Below the pieces are notes generated by a model. It saw only the letters and a program-made list of their open reading frames with translations, was not told the DNA's origin and did not search any database. Below are positions 26,818-37,300 of a stretch of DNA of 64,000 bases, one piece after another; positions within the stretch are counted from its first letter, which is position 1; each line of letters starts with the position of its first letter. The translations under genes and the position numbers were made by a program. The DNA is from Clostridiaceae bacterium (lineage in GTDB: Bacteria > Bacillota > Clostridia > Lachnospirales > Lachnospiraceae): assembly GCA_902362725.1 (NCBI GenBank), contig CABIXM010000007.1, positions 105,433 through 169,432 on the forward strand. Reading direction: 5' to 3'.

Positions 26818-29265
26818 TTAACGCCTTCTTTTTCTTCTCCGGATCACCTCACATCCGGAAAGTGCCAGCAGGATTCCCCCGATAGCCGGTAATGCTGTCA
26901 TTCTATCGGAAGTGTCCGCTCCCGTAAGTCCCGTCAGGACTCCGCCCGGGATTCCCGAACCGGAAGAAGCCTGCTGCTCCGGCAGCTTTCGATCCTGAAT
27001 CTGCAACGCTATTTTGACCGTCTCCACGCTATCGCCCGCATAGGCAAACGCAAAGCTCTGCCGCTCCTCATTTCGCTCATATCCCTCCGGCGCCTGCTCC
27101 TCCCGCACGTAATACATTCCAAGGGGTAAATCTGCCTCAAAAACCGCCTGTCCGTTTTCTCCGGTCGTCTCAGTCTCAAGAAGTGTATCGGCCGGTAGCA
27201 GCACCTTGCCGCCTTCCTCCCGGATCGCCTCCGCGGTATACAATCCTATCACTGCGCCTGCCAGCGGCTTTCCGGTATCCCGATCCGTCTTCTGCACGGA
27301 GATTTCCGCTCTCTGTCGTCTGTTTCTCATCTGCAGTGCCTCCTCACCGGAGACCGGGAGCACCGTTCCATCCCGGTATACCAGACGGAATGCCGTCGGT
27401 TCCCCGCTTCGCACATAGCCCTGTGCCGTCTTCGTCTCCACCAGCTCATAGCTGCCGGGATACATGTCCGCAAAAGCCACACTGCCGTCCTCATCAGTCA
27501 CAGCTGCTGCCGGTTCCGGTATGCCGCGCACATCGGTACAAACCTGTTCCCCTTTCCGAAATACCACGCCGGTCACTCCATCCGGATGCAGAATATCCTC
27601 GGCTGCCCGCACTTCAAAGGCCACACCGGCCAGTCCTTTCTCCTGATAATGGAAGCATGTTTTCAGCAATCCCTTCACTTTCTCCACCAGAGTCCGGTTT
27701 CCCAGAATTTCGCCGGTCTTATGGATCCGAACCTGACCCACTGCAAAGGGATTTTCCAACAGAATCTCCGTCTCCGCCGGGATCGTATCTCGGTTAAGCA
27801 AACCCTCCGCGCCATTCTCCCCGGGTACATCCCGCAGACGGAAGCGCACCTGGGATCCTTCGGTTTTTTCCATGGAGGCATTTTCGGATTTCATGGAAGC
27901 CCCCGTAAATTCGCTCCGATAGCCGTCTCTCGGCAGCACTTCCGTGATCTGATAATCCACCTCCGGCTGAAGCCCTTTTATCAGGTATCCTCCCTCCGTC
28001 TCCGTGATCCAGGCCTCCACCGGCTGACCCACGGAATCGGTAATCTGTAAGGCTGCCCCGGCCAGCTCCTGTTTCGTCTGATCATCCACCAGCTTCACCC
28101 GGACCGACGTAATGGCATTTTCCACATAGTCCTCCAGGGACAGGTCCCGGATGCTGTCATCGTCCTTCTGCGCAGTAAGATCCACATGAATCTCTTTCTT
28201 ACTGCTGTAGTGTCCGGCAGGCGCCTTGGTCTCCCGCACCACATACGCGCCCAGAGGGAAATCCGTCTGGAACCGCGCCACGCCGTCCGGCCCGGAGAGC
28301 GCCGTCTCGATTGCCGTCCCTTCTGTATACACCGTCTGTCCCAGAATATTTTCCACGGTCTCCGCCGCGTAAATCGTAAAAGCCGCTCCGGATACCGGTC
28401 TTCGTTCGTCTCCGTCTACACTGTACTTGATGATGCGGACTCCGCCGTTCTCTCCTTTGGTTCCCTGTCTTTCGTTCTCGAAGGTCACGGTCGCGGCCGT
28501 ATCCTCGATCGCAAAGGATTTCCGACAGGCTGCCGTATCCCGGTAATAACCTGTGGGCGCTTTCACCTCCACCGCCTCGTATGCTCCTGCCGGTAGCCCG
28601 GTTACCCGAATCCGCCCCGTCTCATCGGTTCGGAGCACATAGCTTACCGCCGTCCCTTCCCGGACTTCCGCCAGCTCTCCGGCCTCCACTTTCAGGCTGT
28701 AATACTTCCATCCGCCGTCCTTCTCATTCTCATATCGTTCCAGTACCTTCTCCCCGGCCTCCGCCAGATTACCTGTGAATCCGTCCGGATAAGGAATGGT
28801 CTTTTGGGCAAGCAGTACATATTCTGCGCCGGGAAGCCCGCGCACCTCATAGACCGGGCTCAGGAGCGGGTTGCCATTTTCATCGGTTCCTTTTTTCGTC
28901 CCCACCGGCACCTCACCGGTCTTCTCCAGAACCAGCTCCCCATTCAGCGGCCTGTCGAATACACTGACCACCTGAAGCCGTTCCTCTTTCTGTACCGTAA
29001 AGCGGACAGTCTCTCCGTCCGGACTGGTCTTCGGAAGCTCCACTGCTCCCTTCTTCTCCGTCACATAATCTTCTTTCAGCGTCAACGCTTTTTCATAGCC
29101 CTCCGGTCCCGACAGCTTCTCCACCAGGTAGGTTCTGCCCGGCTCCAATCCCCGGATCACCGGATTCTGATCGTGGATCGTCTCCACTTCCGCCACCCTC
29201 TGTCCGGTCTCGTCCGTAATCCGCAGCACTGCTCCCGTAAGCTCCTGTTCCGTATGGTAATCCAT
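26818..29265 (-). CDS. C-terminal part of the giant SpaA/Cna_B adhesin, cut off by an in-frame TGA
   Basis: 815 codons from an internal ATG, but the same frame runs unbroken back to the TGA at 29311-29313; the lead-in ARTIRNQPVLVQINLMDY is normal adhesin sequence. There is no ribosome binding site or signal peptide, so it is unlikely to be made separately. It holds about six SpaA/Cna_B repeats with the usual GxYxVxExxAPxGY ends (for example GAYVVRETKAPAGHYSS, GMYYVREEQAPEGYER) and a C-terminal TGADTSD, hydrophobic stretch and RRRKRRR tail that would anchor the protein at the wall or membrane. Treat it as the 3' part of one broken or readthrough gene. Confidence 0.8.
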   Translation of the reverse strand: MDYHTEQELTGAVLRITDETGQRVAEVETIHDQNPVIRGLEPGRTYLVEKLSGPEGYEKALTLKEDYVTEKKGAVELPKTSPDGETVRFTVQKEERLQVVSVFDRPLNGELVLEKTGEVPVGTKKGTDENGNPLLSPVYEVRGLPGAEYVLLAQKTIPYPDGFTGNLAEAGEKVLERYENEKDGGWKYYSLKVEAGELAEVREGTAVSYVLRTDETGRIRVTGLPAGAYEAVEVKAPTGYYRDTAACRKSFAIEDTAATVTFENERQGTKGENGGVRIIKYSVDGDERRPVSGAAFTIYAAETVENILGQTVYTEGTAIETALSGPDGVARFQTDFPLGAYVVRETKAPAGHYSSKKEIHVDLTAQKDDDSIRDLSLEDYVENAITSVRVKLVDDQTKQELAGAALQITDSVGQPVEAWITETEGGYLIKGLQPEVDYQITEVLPRDGYRSEFTGASMKSENASMEKTEGSQVRFRLRDVPGENGAEGLLNRDTIPAETEILLENPFAVGQVRIHKTGEILGNRTLVEKVKGLLKTCFHYQEKGLAGVAFEVRAAEDILHPDGVTGVVFRKGEQVCTDVRGIPEPAAAVTDEDGSVAFADMYPGSYELVETKTAQGYVRSGEPTAFRLVYRDGTVLPVSGEEALQMRNRRQRAEISVQKTDRDTGKPLAGAVIGLYTAEAIREEGGKVLLPADTLLETETTGENGQAVFEADLPLGMYYVREEQAPEGYERNEERQSFAFAYAGDSVETVKIALQIQDRKLPEQQASSGSGIPGGVLTGLTGADTSDRMTALPAIGGILLALSGCEVIRRRKRRR

Positions 29266-29279
29266 CAGATTAATCTGTA

Positions 29280-29309
29280 CCAGGACCGGCTGATTGCGGA
29301 TGGTTCTGG
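29280..29309 (-). other. Hairpin immediately after the in-frame TGA
   Basis: On the transcript CCAGAACC pairs with GGTCCTGG (seven of eight pairs, 14-base loop), starting two bases after the TGA. Structures just after a stop codon can promote readthrough. It may equally be chance. Confidence 0.35.
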
Positions 29310-29310
29310 C

Positions 29311-32300
29311 TCATTGCACGACCTCCCGCTGATCTGCCCGCCAGGCAGCGTCCACAGAGAGTCTGATTTCGCTTTTCAGATACCCCTTCGGCGCCTGCAG
29401 CTCTTCCACATAGTAACTTCCCAACGGTAAATCCATCCCGAACACTGCCTTTTGCACCTGGCCCTCCGAATTCTCTGTCGTTTCAGCCGTTCCAAGCAGG
29501 GTGCCCGCCTTCAGAAGTTCCCGGCCTCTCCAGTCGGTGATGGTTTCCGCCGTATACAGTCCGAACACCGCCCCTGCAAGCGCCGTCTCCTTTTCCGCAT
29601 CCAGCTTCTCCACTTCCACCTGCACCTTCTGCCGCGGTACCTGGTACACGCTGTCCCGGTATACCACCGGCACCTCCTGACCCGCATAGGTAAGTTCAAC
29701 AGCTCTCGGCTTCTGATTTTCCGCGCTCAGGGCAAATCCGGCTCCGGCTGCCGTCTGCACGATCTCATAGCGCCCCAGGGGCAAACCCTTCGCTACTTCC
29801 GTTCCTTCCCAGTCTTCCTGTCCGGTCCAGGCCTGGCCCTTCTCATCCGTCACCAAGGTGGCCGCCACTTCCCCGGAATGAAAAATCAGAGTCCGGTTCT
29901 CCCCACCCTCCGGGCTGTAAATATCCTCTGTCGCGCGAATCTCAAACTGCGCGCCCTCCACAGGCTTTTCCTCATATACAAAGCGGTAGTCTTCTGTTCC
30001 GACCTGCTTTTTCGCTCCGGTCAGCTTCTCTCCCTCCGCGTAAACCGCGATTTTGCCCACTGCAGGCTCGTTCTGCTGCCGGACCTCCGTCACAAACGCG
30101 CCGATTTCCCGGTCGTACCGCGCTTCGTCCGAGGACACCTGAAAACGGGTGCGCCCCTGGGGCGTGTCAGTCCATTTTCCTGTCTCCTCCGTCTCGTAAA
30201 AGGTTCCGTTCCCGGAAGCTCCGTCCTTTTTGGCAATCACGCCCTCGTGTCCCTGAAGCACATAGCCCTCCGGCGCTGCCAGCTCCTCCAGCTCATACAA
30301 GCCCGCCGGAAGGACGCCGGGCGTCTCGACATAGACCTGATCCGCCGTTCCCATCTGTCTGGTCACATAGGGCTTCTCCTTCGTCCCGGTATACACGCCC
30401 TGGCTGTACTGAACCACCAGATCCCCATACTGCTTCCGATAGGCCTTCTTCTGGGCCGTCGTCATTTCTGCCGTATAGTAATCAAACCAGGCCCCCTCCA
30501 CATCATGAATCACATAGGAGGCCCCTTCCTTCAGAACCGGATTTTTACTCTTCTGATCCATCTTGCGAATCCGAATCAGTGACTGGATCTGCCGATCCAT
30601 CAGAATCACCAGATCGGACAGGCTTTCTCCCTTCCCGTCCCCGTCCGTCGTTCCGTCCTGCTCATCCCCGGAGACCCGGAATACAAAGGGTCTGGCCGCC
30701 GTCTTATCCGCCGGGACTCCGGTCTCCACCACCACATAGCGGCCCCAGGGAAGCTTCGGCGTCGTAACCACGCCCCGGCTGTCGCTGGTCAGCTCCGCCA
30801 CCGCCGGGATCTCCTTCATCGCCCCGTAATCCAGAGCTGTCGGATCCCGGTAATCATCAATGACCGCCTGCACCACCTGAGCGTCCTCCAGCTCCGCATA
30901 GCGGCCCTTTGCCAGTTCCGACACCAGATAAACGGAAAACGTTGCCCCGGTCAGTGGATCCAGTCGATCGTTCCGATCGGTTCCCGTCACCTTATAAAAG
31001 GAAAGGGACTGCTTTTTCACCCGCTCCGGCAGCCCCGTTTTGCCTGCTGCCGCGTCTTTGAACTCCACATGGAAAACCGTTTCTGCCCCGGCCCCCTGCT
31101 CTGCAGCGCAGGCCTTCACCTCATAGCGCGCCGGATTCAGAAGATAACCCTCGGAAGCGCTGATTTCCTGTACATACCACAAATCGCCCGCCACATAGGG
31201 GCCTCCGAAATCAAACTGCCCCTGCTCATCTGTAGTGGCTGTGGCCACCAGCTTGCCGCCATCGTACAGGCCGTAGACCGCTCCGGCCAGCGTCGCGTCG
31301 CCCTGGCTGACGCCATCCTTCAAAAGCTCCTGATCTGTTTTCTTCCGTTTTCCGGAAAACTTCCATTTCTTCAGCCTGTTCTGAAACTCTGCCCGGACCG
31401 TATTGCCTTTCTGTCCCGCTGTGTCATATGTCACCTTTACGGTCTGCGCCCCGGGAATCACATACTGGAATAGCTCCTGGGTGGCATTCTTTTTGCAGGC
31501 TTCCGCCGCCGGGACCTCCGAGGCTTTCACTTCCTGCACCCGGTAGGTTCCCACCGGCACATCTGAAAACACCAGCCTCCCCGCTGTGTCCGTGGCACCG
31601 TACCGCAGAACCTTCACGCCCGAATCCGCAGTTCCGCTGAGTCTGTAAGCAAAACCGGAAAGAGCTGTGTTATAATGCCGCTTTTCTTCTGCCTCCGCAT
31701 TGTAGGCTGCATCCGGCGCTGTCTCGATCTTTTTCTGAATCTCCACATTTCCGGTCTTGTAGATATTGCTTACTGTGCAGCTGGTGGTCTGTCCCGGCTC
31801 GATATTGACGGTCTGTCCCGCCGGTACCGCCCACCAGGAAGCCGCCCCCTGTTCTGTCACCGTATAGGTTCCCATGGGGATTCCGGAAAAGGACGCCTGT
31901 CCCGAAGCGTCCGTGACCACTGTCTTATCCACCGCGTCGCCGTAGGCCGAGGTTCCCCGCAGGCGAATGGAAAAGCCTGCCGGGGATGTGGCATAACTGC
32001 CCCCATTTACCAGACGCTTCGTCACCTGCAGATTGCCGTAATTCTTCGGAAGCTGACCGTCCACGCCCACACTGGACAACTCTATGGTGTAATACTCGCA
32101 GCCGTGATAGCTCACATGGAACGGAGCCGACGGATCCGAATGGAAGGCCACGCCCACGCTCATGGAATAGTCCAAGCGGTCGTCATCCACAGTTCCGGTC
32201 ACATACTGTCCCTTCCACTTCATGGTGGTGTTCTCCGAAGTATAGTAGCCTCTTGCTCCGGTTTTTCCGCAGATTCCCTCGCCCATATCCAAATCATGGG

Positions 32301-33207
32301 CAAAGAGATAGCCGTTCACCGCCAGCTCCTCGTCCGTCCCGGCCCGGAAGAAATGATATTCCATCTCAATGGTAAAATCCTGGGGCTTGTAGCCGCACCA
32401 GGCCGGAGAACCGATGGACACCTGATCCTCGCCGAAGCGGTCCGCCACAAAGGCCTCTCCCTCCGTCAGCCAGTAGTAGACTACCACGTCCACCTGAGTA
32501 TGTCTTCCGTCCACATAGCAGCTGCCGGATTCCGGATAGCGGATATAGATATCCGGATCCTTCGCGTAATTCTGCGCATACCTGCCATCCAGCCAGCCGG
32601 GGCCGTAGATGGCCGTACTTCGTTTTCCCCGATAAATCAGACCCGCGCCGTATTCCGAGGGAATGCTGCCGATATCGCCGGTATTGACCAGGGACACTGG
32701 ATCCGTCCAGGCCGCGAAAAACTGTCCGGCAGCCTCCAGTTTTCCCATATCCACCTGTTTTTGCTGTTCCTCGCTCAGCTCTTCGTAAAAGTCACATAGG
32801 TCCATAAATATCTCATAAGTTTCTGCCAGTTCTGCCGCATCCTGCCACCAGAGCGCAGATTCCTCCGGGAATTCTTCGATCCGTTTTTCCAGCTCTTCCG
32901 CTAACAGCTTCTCTGCTTCTCCGCCTGCCACTTCTGTTTTTTCCATATCTTCTGATTTTGCCTCTTCCGCTGTCTTTTCCTTTGCTTCTGTCTTTTCCTT
33001 TGCTTCTGTCTTTTCCTTTGCTTCTCCCTTTTCCTCTTCCGTCTTATCCACATCTGTTTCCGGTATCTCCTCCAGCTGCTGCGGCTCCGCTTCCATTTCC
33101 ATGGCATACGCCTTCTGGCTGATTCCAATATTTTCCATCAAAATAGAAGCCGTCAGCAAACACAGCAGGAGCTTCTTTCCGGGACTCCATCGCCCATTCT
33201 TTTTCAC
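29311..33207 (-). CDS. Giant SpaA/Cna_B-repeat surface adhesin, N-terminal part
   Basis: 1,298 residues from GTG 33207 (GGGAGG seven bases upstream). A signal peptide ends near QKAYA. A Lys/Glu-rich linker with three KEKTEA repeats follows, then a folded head (~150-400; SEYGAGLIYRGKRST, CGYKPQDFTIEMEYHF) and about seven SpaA/Cna_B domains (such as GSYYVEELQAPKGYLKS). It stops at TGA 29311-29313 without a wall anchor; the missing repeats and anchor continue in frame downstream. Intact, it would be ~2,128 residues. These domains often form internal isopeptide bonds in stalk-like adhesins or pilins. No sortase gene is in the window. Confidence 0.88.
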   Translation of the reverse strand: MKKNGRWSPGKKLLLCLLTASILMENIGISQKAYAMEMEAEPQQLEEIPETDVDKTEEEKGEAKEKTEAKEKTEAKEKTAEEAKSEDMEKTEVAGGEAEKLLAEELEKRIEEFPEESALWWQDAAELAETYEIFMDLCDFYEELSEEQQKQVDMGKLEAAGQFFAAWTDPVSLVNTGDIGSIPSEYGAGLIYRGKRSTAIYGPGWLDGRYAQNYAKDPDIYIRYPESGSCYVDGRHTQVDVVVYYWLTEGEAFVADRFGEDQVSIGSPAWCGYKPQDFTIEMEYHFFRAGTDEELAVNGYLFAHDLDMGEGICGKTGARGYYTSENTTMKWKGQYVTGTVDDDRLDYSMSVGVAFHSDPSAPFHVSYHGCEYYTIELSSVGVDGQLPKNYGNLQVTKRLVNGGSYATSPAGFSIRLRGTSAYGDAVDKTVVTDASGQASFSGIPMGTYTVTEQGAASWWAVPAGQTVNIEPGQTTSCTVSNIYKTGNVEIQKKIETAPDAAYNAEAEEKRHYNTALSGFAYRLSGTADSGVKVLRYGATDTAGRLVFSDVPVGTYRVQEVKASEVPAAEACKKNATQELFQYVIPGAQTVKVTYDTAGQKGNTVRAEFQNRLKKWKFSGKRKKTDQELLKDGVSQGDATLAGAVYGLYDGGKLVATATTDEQGQFDFGGPYVAGDLWYVQEISASEGYLLNPARYEVKACAAEQGAGAETVFHVEFKDAAAGKTGLPERVKKQSLSFYKVTGTDRNDRLDPLTGATFSVYLVSELAKGRYAELEDAQVVQAVIDDYRDPTALDYGAMKEIPAVAELTSDSRGVVTTPKLPWGRYVVVETGVPADKTAARPFVFRVSGDEQDGTTDGDGKGESLSDLVILMDRQIQSLIRIRKMDQKSKNPVLKEGASYVIHDVEGAWFDYYTAEMTTAQKKAYRKQYGDLVVQYSQGVYTGTKEKPYVTRQMGTADQVYVETPGVLPAGLYELEELAAPEGYVLQGHEGVIAKKDGASGNGTFYETEETGKWTDTPQGRTRFQVSSDEARYDREIGAFVTEVRQQNEPAVGKIAVYAEGEKLTGAKKQVGTEDYRFVYEEKPVEGAQFEIRATEDIYSPEGGENRTLIFHSGEVAATLVTDEKGQAWTGQEDWEGTEVAKGLPLGRYEIVQTAAGAGFALSAENQKPRAVELTYAGQEVPVVYRDSVYQVPRQKVQVEVEKLDAEKETALAGAVFGLYTAETITDWRGRELLKAGTLLGTAETTENSEGQVQKAVFGMDLPLGSYYVEELQAPKGYLKSEIRLSVDAAWRADQREVVQ
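32973..33026 (-). repeat. Three tandem 18-base repeats in the adhesin linker
   Basis: The unit TCTTTTCCTTTGCTTCTG is present three times, the last with one change. It encodes KEKTEA-type repeats. The length is a multiple of three, so copy-number change would alter linker length without shifting the frame. Confidence 0.85.
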
Positions 33208-33330
33208 AAACTTTCCTCCCTGTTTCTCTATTCACTTTTCTCTCGCTTATCGATGGTAATTTATCAGAATCTGTCAGATCGTATGAAAATCAGAATTTTG
33301 GATCCGTTCTTCAGAATTTATCTTTTGTTC

Positions 33331-33381
33331 CCGGGAAGATTCCATGCCGGCCCAAATGAACCGCGCATGGAACTTTCCCGG
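33331..33381 (-). terminator. Long imperfect hairpin after metA
   Basis: Arms of 16 bases (33331-33346 and 33366-33381; CCGGGAA...TTCCATG and complement) with two mismatches lie ~40 bases beyond the metA stop, in the 211-base gap before the adhesin gene. There is no T-run. It may reduce transcription from metA into the adhesin; the rest of the gap would hold the adhesin promoter, which I cannot place clearly. Confidence 0.4.
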
Positions 33382-33418
33382 ATAAACCTGCCCGCAGGCC
33401 GGCTTCTCTGCTGGCTTT

Positions 33419-34336
33419 CTACTCCTCGTCCTCCCACACATAGGGCGTGTTTTGATAGACGTAGTAATTGATCCAGTTCGTATACAGTGTATTGGCGTGG
33501 GCTCTCCACATGAGCAGCGGCCTGTTGTCGCTGTTGTCATCCGGGAAATAATTCTTCGGAATCTGGATGTCCAGCCCCTTATTCTTGTCCCTCAGATATT
33601 CTTTCTCCAGGGTCACACGGTCGTACTCAGGATGACCGAACACGAAGATCTTGCGGCCTTCTTCTGCCATGGCGATGAATACTCCCGCCTCGTCGGACTC
33701 GGCCAATATGGTCAGATCCTTGCAGGCGCGGATTTCCTCCGCGTCCACCGTAGTATGTCTGGAATGGGGCGCGTAAAACTCATCGTCAAAGCCTCTCACC
33801 AGCGGCTCCTTGCGGTTCTCCACCTTATGCGGGTAGAGTCCGAAGAGCTTCTGGGGAAGCAGGCGCTTCTTCAGGCCATAAAAATGATACATGGCCGCCT
33901 GGGCCCCCCAGCAGATAAAGAAAGTGGATGTAACATGGGCATCGGCCCAGTCCATGATTTCTACCAGCTCGTCCCAGTAATCGACCTCCTCGAAAGCCAT
34001 CTGTTCCACCGGCGCGCCTGTAATAATCAGGCCGTCAAACCGGCGCTTTTTCACCTCGCAGAAGGGCTCATAGAACTTATTGATATGGCTCTGCGCCGTA
34101 TTCTTGGACTCATGGCTGCTGACTGTAATAAAGGTAATATCCAGCTGCAGCGGCGTATTGGACAGGGAGCGTAAGATCTGCAGCTCCGTATCTTCCTTCA
34201 GCGGCATCAGGTTCAGTATTCCTATCTTCAGCGGGCGGATATTCTGACTCAAGGCCCGGTTTTCATCCATGACAAAAATATTTTCCTGTTCGAGAATTGC
34301 CCGAACCGGCAAATCACTCTGTACTTTAATCGGCAT
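33419..34336 (-). CDS. metA: Homoserine O-acetyltransferase (MetA family)
   Basis: 305 residues, the usual length. The N-terminus MPIKVQSDLPVRAILEQENIFVM and blocks IGILNLMPLKEDTE, FICWGAQAAMYHFYG (nucleophile Cys) and FVFGHPEYD (His/Glu) are diagnostic. GAPVEQMAFEEVDYW carries Glu at the position that favours acetyl-CoA over succinyl-CoA in characterised relatives. It activates homoserine for methionine synthesis. AAGGAG precedes the ATG. The leader is short, so no SAM riboswitch or T-box is present, which is unusual for a methionine gene in Bacillota. Confidence 0.95.
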   Translation of the reverse strand: MPIKVQSDLPVRAILEQENIFVMDENRALSQNIRPLKIGILNLMPLKEDTELQILRSLSNTPLQLDITFITVSSHESKNTAQSHINKFYEPFCEVKKRRFDGLIITGAPVEQMAFEEVDYWDELVEIMDWADAHVTSTFFICWGAQAAMYHFYGLKKRLLPQKLFGLYPHKVENRKEPLVRGFDDEFYAPHSRHTTVDAEEIRACKDLTILAESDEAGVFIAMAEEGRKIFVFGHPEYDRVTLEKEYLRDKNKGLDIQIPKNYFPDDNSDNRPLLMWRAHANTLYTNWINYYVYQNTPYVWEDEE

Positions 34337-34374
34337 CTTTCTTCTCTCCTTTGCATGCGGCCATTGCTATTCGC

Positions 34375-34394
34375 ATAACAGCACTGTCTGTTAT
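34375..34394 (-). promoter_or_regulatory. Candidate promoter/operator of metA
   Basis: An inverted repeat ATAACAG-N6-CTGTTAT directly follows a TGCTACAAT-like extended -10 formed at the end of the upstream gene. It would be an operator next to the start point. The -35 is poor, so the call is tentative. Confidence 0.3.
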
Positions 34395-37300
34395 TGTAGC
34401 ATAGTTTCCTCTTCTTTAAAAGTGAGAATCTGCTTCCTGCCCCGAAAAAATTTCCGTAAAAGCAGTCCTGCTGCCAGAAGTCCCGCCAGAGACAGCGACA
34501 CCGCAGTCATCATAAGCCTCCGGTTCCGGAAAATCTGCATCCAGATGCTGGGCGTCACCAGAAAACGGATGGGCTCTGTCCCGGCCCGGTTGCCGGCCTG
34601 ATCGACGGCCTCCACCGTGAGCTCCTGCCAGTCCCCCGCGCTCTCCGCATAAAAGGATGCTCTTCCATCCGTCTCCAGAAGCTCCTGACCACTGTAGCTT
34701 AAAGTCTGATCCCCCAGATGAACCTGTACCTCCCGAAGACCCAGGTTGTCCTGCACATCCAGCAGAATCTGACGTCGTTTTTCCCGGTAGCTGCCCTGCT
34801 CCTCCACGCCGGACAGTACGATACTGGGAGCCGTCTTATCTACGGCGAAATTCAGGCTCTTTCCCCGGCTGTTATTATCAGAGGCATTTTCCGCCCGATC
34901 CTCCGAATAAATGGTGACTGCGTAGATCCCTTCCCTCTGAAAATTTTTCCTGCCGATGCGATAGGTATACTGCTTCCAGCCGTCTGGCCGGGTCTGTTCC
35001 GTTACCTGAAAATCCTGATTTTCCGTAAGGATCCTGGTGATCCCGTTCTGTTTGCAGGTAATGGAGTGGAAGCTTAAGGTGTCCACATTGGTCTCTGTCA
35101 CCACCAGCTCCGGTTCCCGGTCCGTAAAATACAGACCGTTCTTTCCCGCCAGTTTCTCCGTGTCCGCATCCATGGTATAGACCGACCCGAAGCGGTTCAC
35201 CGAAAATGTTATGGACGCCCGGCTCAGATTTCCCGCCAGATCAGCGACCTCCGTCTCCAGCCGGTACAGGTCATCCAGCTCCTGCTCTTCCGGAATATTG
35301 TCCATCTGCCACTCCAGGCCCTGCTGCGTCCACAACGTCTGCCCTGTCAGCTCCACCGTTCCATTGTGGCAGCCCTTTAAGGTGATTCTTTCACTTTCCC
35401 TGTCCGGATGTGCGTCACTGTATCGGACTCCCGGGCGAACCTCCCCGCGGTTGGCCGACTGATCCCCGACGCCGAACAGCTCCAGCTCCGGCGGCGTCCC
35501 ATCAATCACGAACTCCGCCTCTTCGTAGGGTTCCATCTCATTTCCGGCCAGATCTGCGCCCGACACGGCTAATGCATACCGTCCGTCCTTTCCGAAGCTT
35601 ACGAAGGCAGTATGGAGCTCGCCGTTACTCTGCCATACGGAAGGGATCGGCGTCTCGCCCTCCGCTGCCGCAGCTTCAATTCGGACACGTCCCGGATCGA
35701 AGTTCAGCTCCCGCACCTGAATCCGCGCCCTGCGCTCCGCCGGGTAGTAGCTGCCGTTCCTGGCCTCCGGCCCCTCCCAGGATACCTGAAGCTCCGGCCG
35801 CGTCCGATCGATGGTAAAGGTGTCCGTTCCTTCGGACACCGCCTGATTGCCCGCCAGATCCATAACCGCCATCCGGAAGGTATAGGTTCCGTCCTCCTGA
35901 AAAGCCACCTTACAGCTGTGCAGGCTTTCCTCCCCGCTTCCGCTGTGGCTCCAGCCACTGATCTCCGGCAGGCTGCCTTCCGTGTTGGTGATGAAAAATT
36001 CCACGTCCCCCGGATCAAAATTCCGCTCCTTTACGGTCACCGTGGCCGTCCGGGGTTCCCGGTACAGGCCGTCCCCCTCCGGCTGATTCCGATCATAGGT
36101 CACCCGGATCTCCGGCTTCGTCATATCGATGGAGAGTGTCCTCCGGGCTTCCCCCGTATGCCCCGCGTTATCCGTATAGGACGCTGTCACCTGTATATCG
36201 TTACGATTATATTGGGTCGCCTCCAGCCGGAGCGTCTCCGAGGCTTCCCGCACCGGCCCACTTTGTCCGTCTGCCTCCTCCCGGTAATTCCGGGCTTTTT
36301 TCCGCTCTCCGTCCGCGGTGATCGCATAGCTTCCAAGCCCCGTATAGCTGTCCTGGAAGTCTGCCCGAATCTCCACATCCCCGTTGTACCAGGGATGGCC
36401 GCCCACGACTCTGCCCGGCTCTGTAAGGATGGTGAGCGCCGCCGTTCCCGCTTCCTGGTGCTTCTCCCCGCTCTCGATTCCATAATGCTTCTGTACCTTT
36501 GCGTTCCGGCCACTACTGTCAAATACTTCCAGTTCCACCCGGCCTTTAAAATTCGTCTGTTCCATGGGGAGCAGGATACGAAAAGTCCCTGTCACAGCCG
36601 GTTCCAGCTCCTGCTCCCGCAGGGTTTCCTTTCCCTCTTCATCCAGAATCCGGAAACGCAGCTTTCGGATTCCGGCTGTCTGATCCCTGGAACTGCCGGT
36701 CAGCACAAGGGTCTGCTTCGCAAAGATCCAGCCGAAGGGACCGTAGCCTCCCCGGAGGCCTCCACTCTCCGTCAATGTCGGCGCCTCCGGATCTGTCTTG
36801 TCCACGGTCATCTCAAGGCAGCCGTCGGAATTGCTTTCCGACTCCTCCTGCCAGACAGCCGGATTGCCCGCCAGATCTGTAAATATGACGGGAATCCGGT
36901 AATTGGCCTCGGTGCTCAGAGGCAGCTCCACCTTTCCGCTTCCCCGCAGGATCCGGTTCCCATTCAGGCCCTCGATGGCCGCTGCCAGCGTAGTCTCCTC
37001 CACCGCCTTTCCTTCGCTGTCCACCGCCGTCATACGCCGGAGACTTTCCTTCAGCTCACCCAACCTGAAATTCTCATCCTGAACCGTAAGCCGCAGCACC
37101 GTATTTTCTGTAAAATAACGTCTTTCCTGATACACTGCGTCCGGCTCCCGGTCCGTGTCCACACTCAGGAGCGGCGGCGTCCGATCCAATACCAGAAGCG
37201 GACTTTCACAGATCCCATCCTCCGTCTGTCCCTCGCACTCCACCAAATTTCCCGCCGCGTCCTCATAGGCGAGCCGCAGCCGATAATCCCCTTCCCGGGT

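Noticed and set aside
29266..29310. Frameshift between the two adhesin parts
   Set aside because: Counting codons shows both parts are in the same frame; a single TGA is the only break.
29311..29313. TGA considered as selenocysteine codon
   Set aside because: The protein is a Cna_B repeat adhesin with no redox site there, and the downstream hairpin lacks clear SECIS features.
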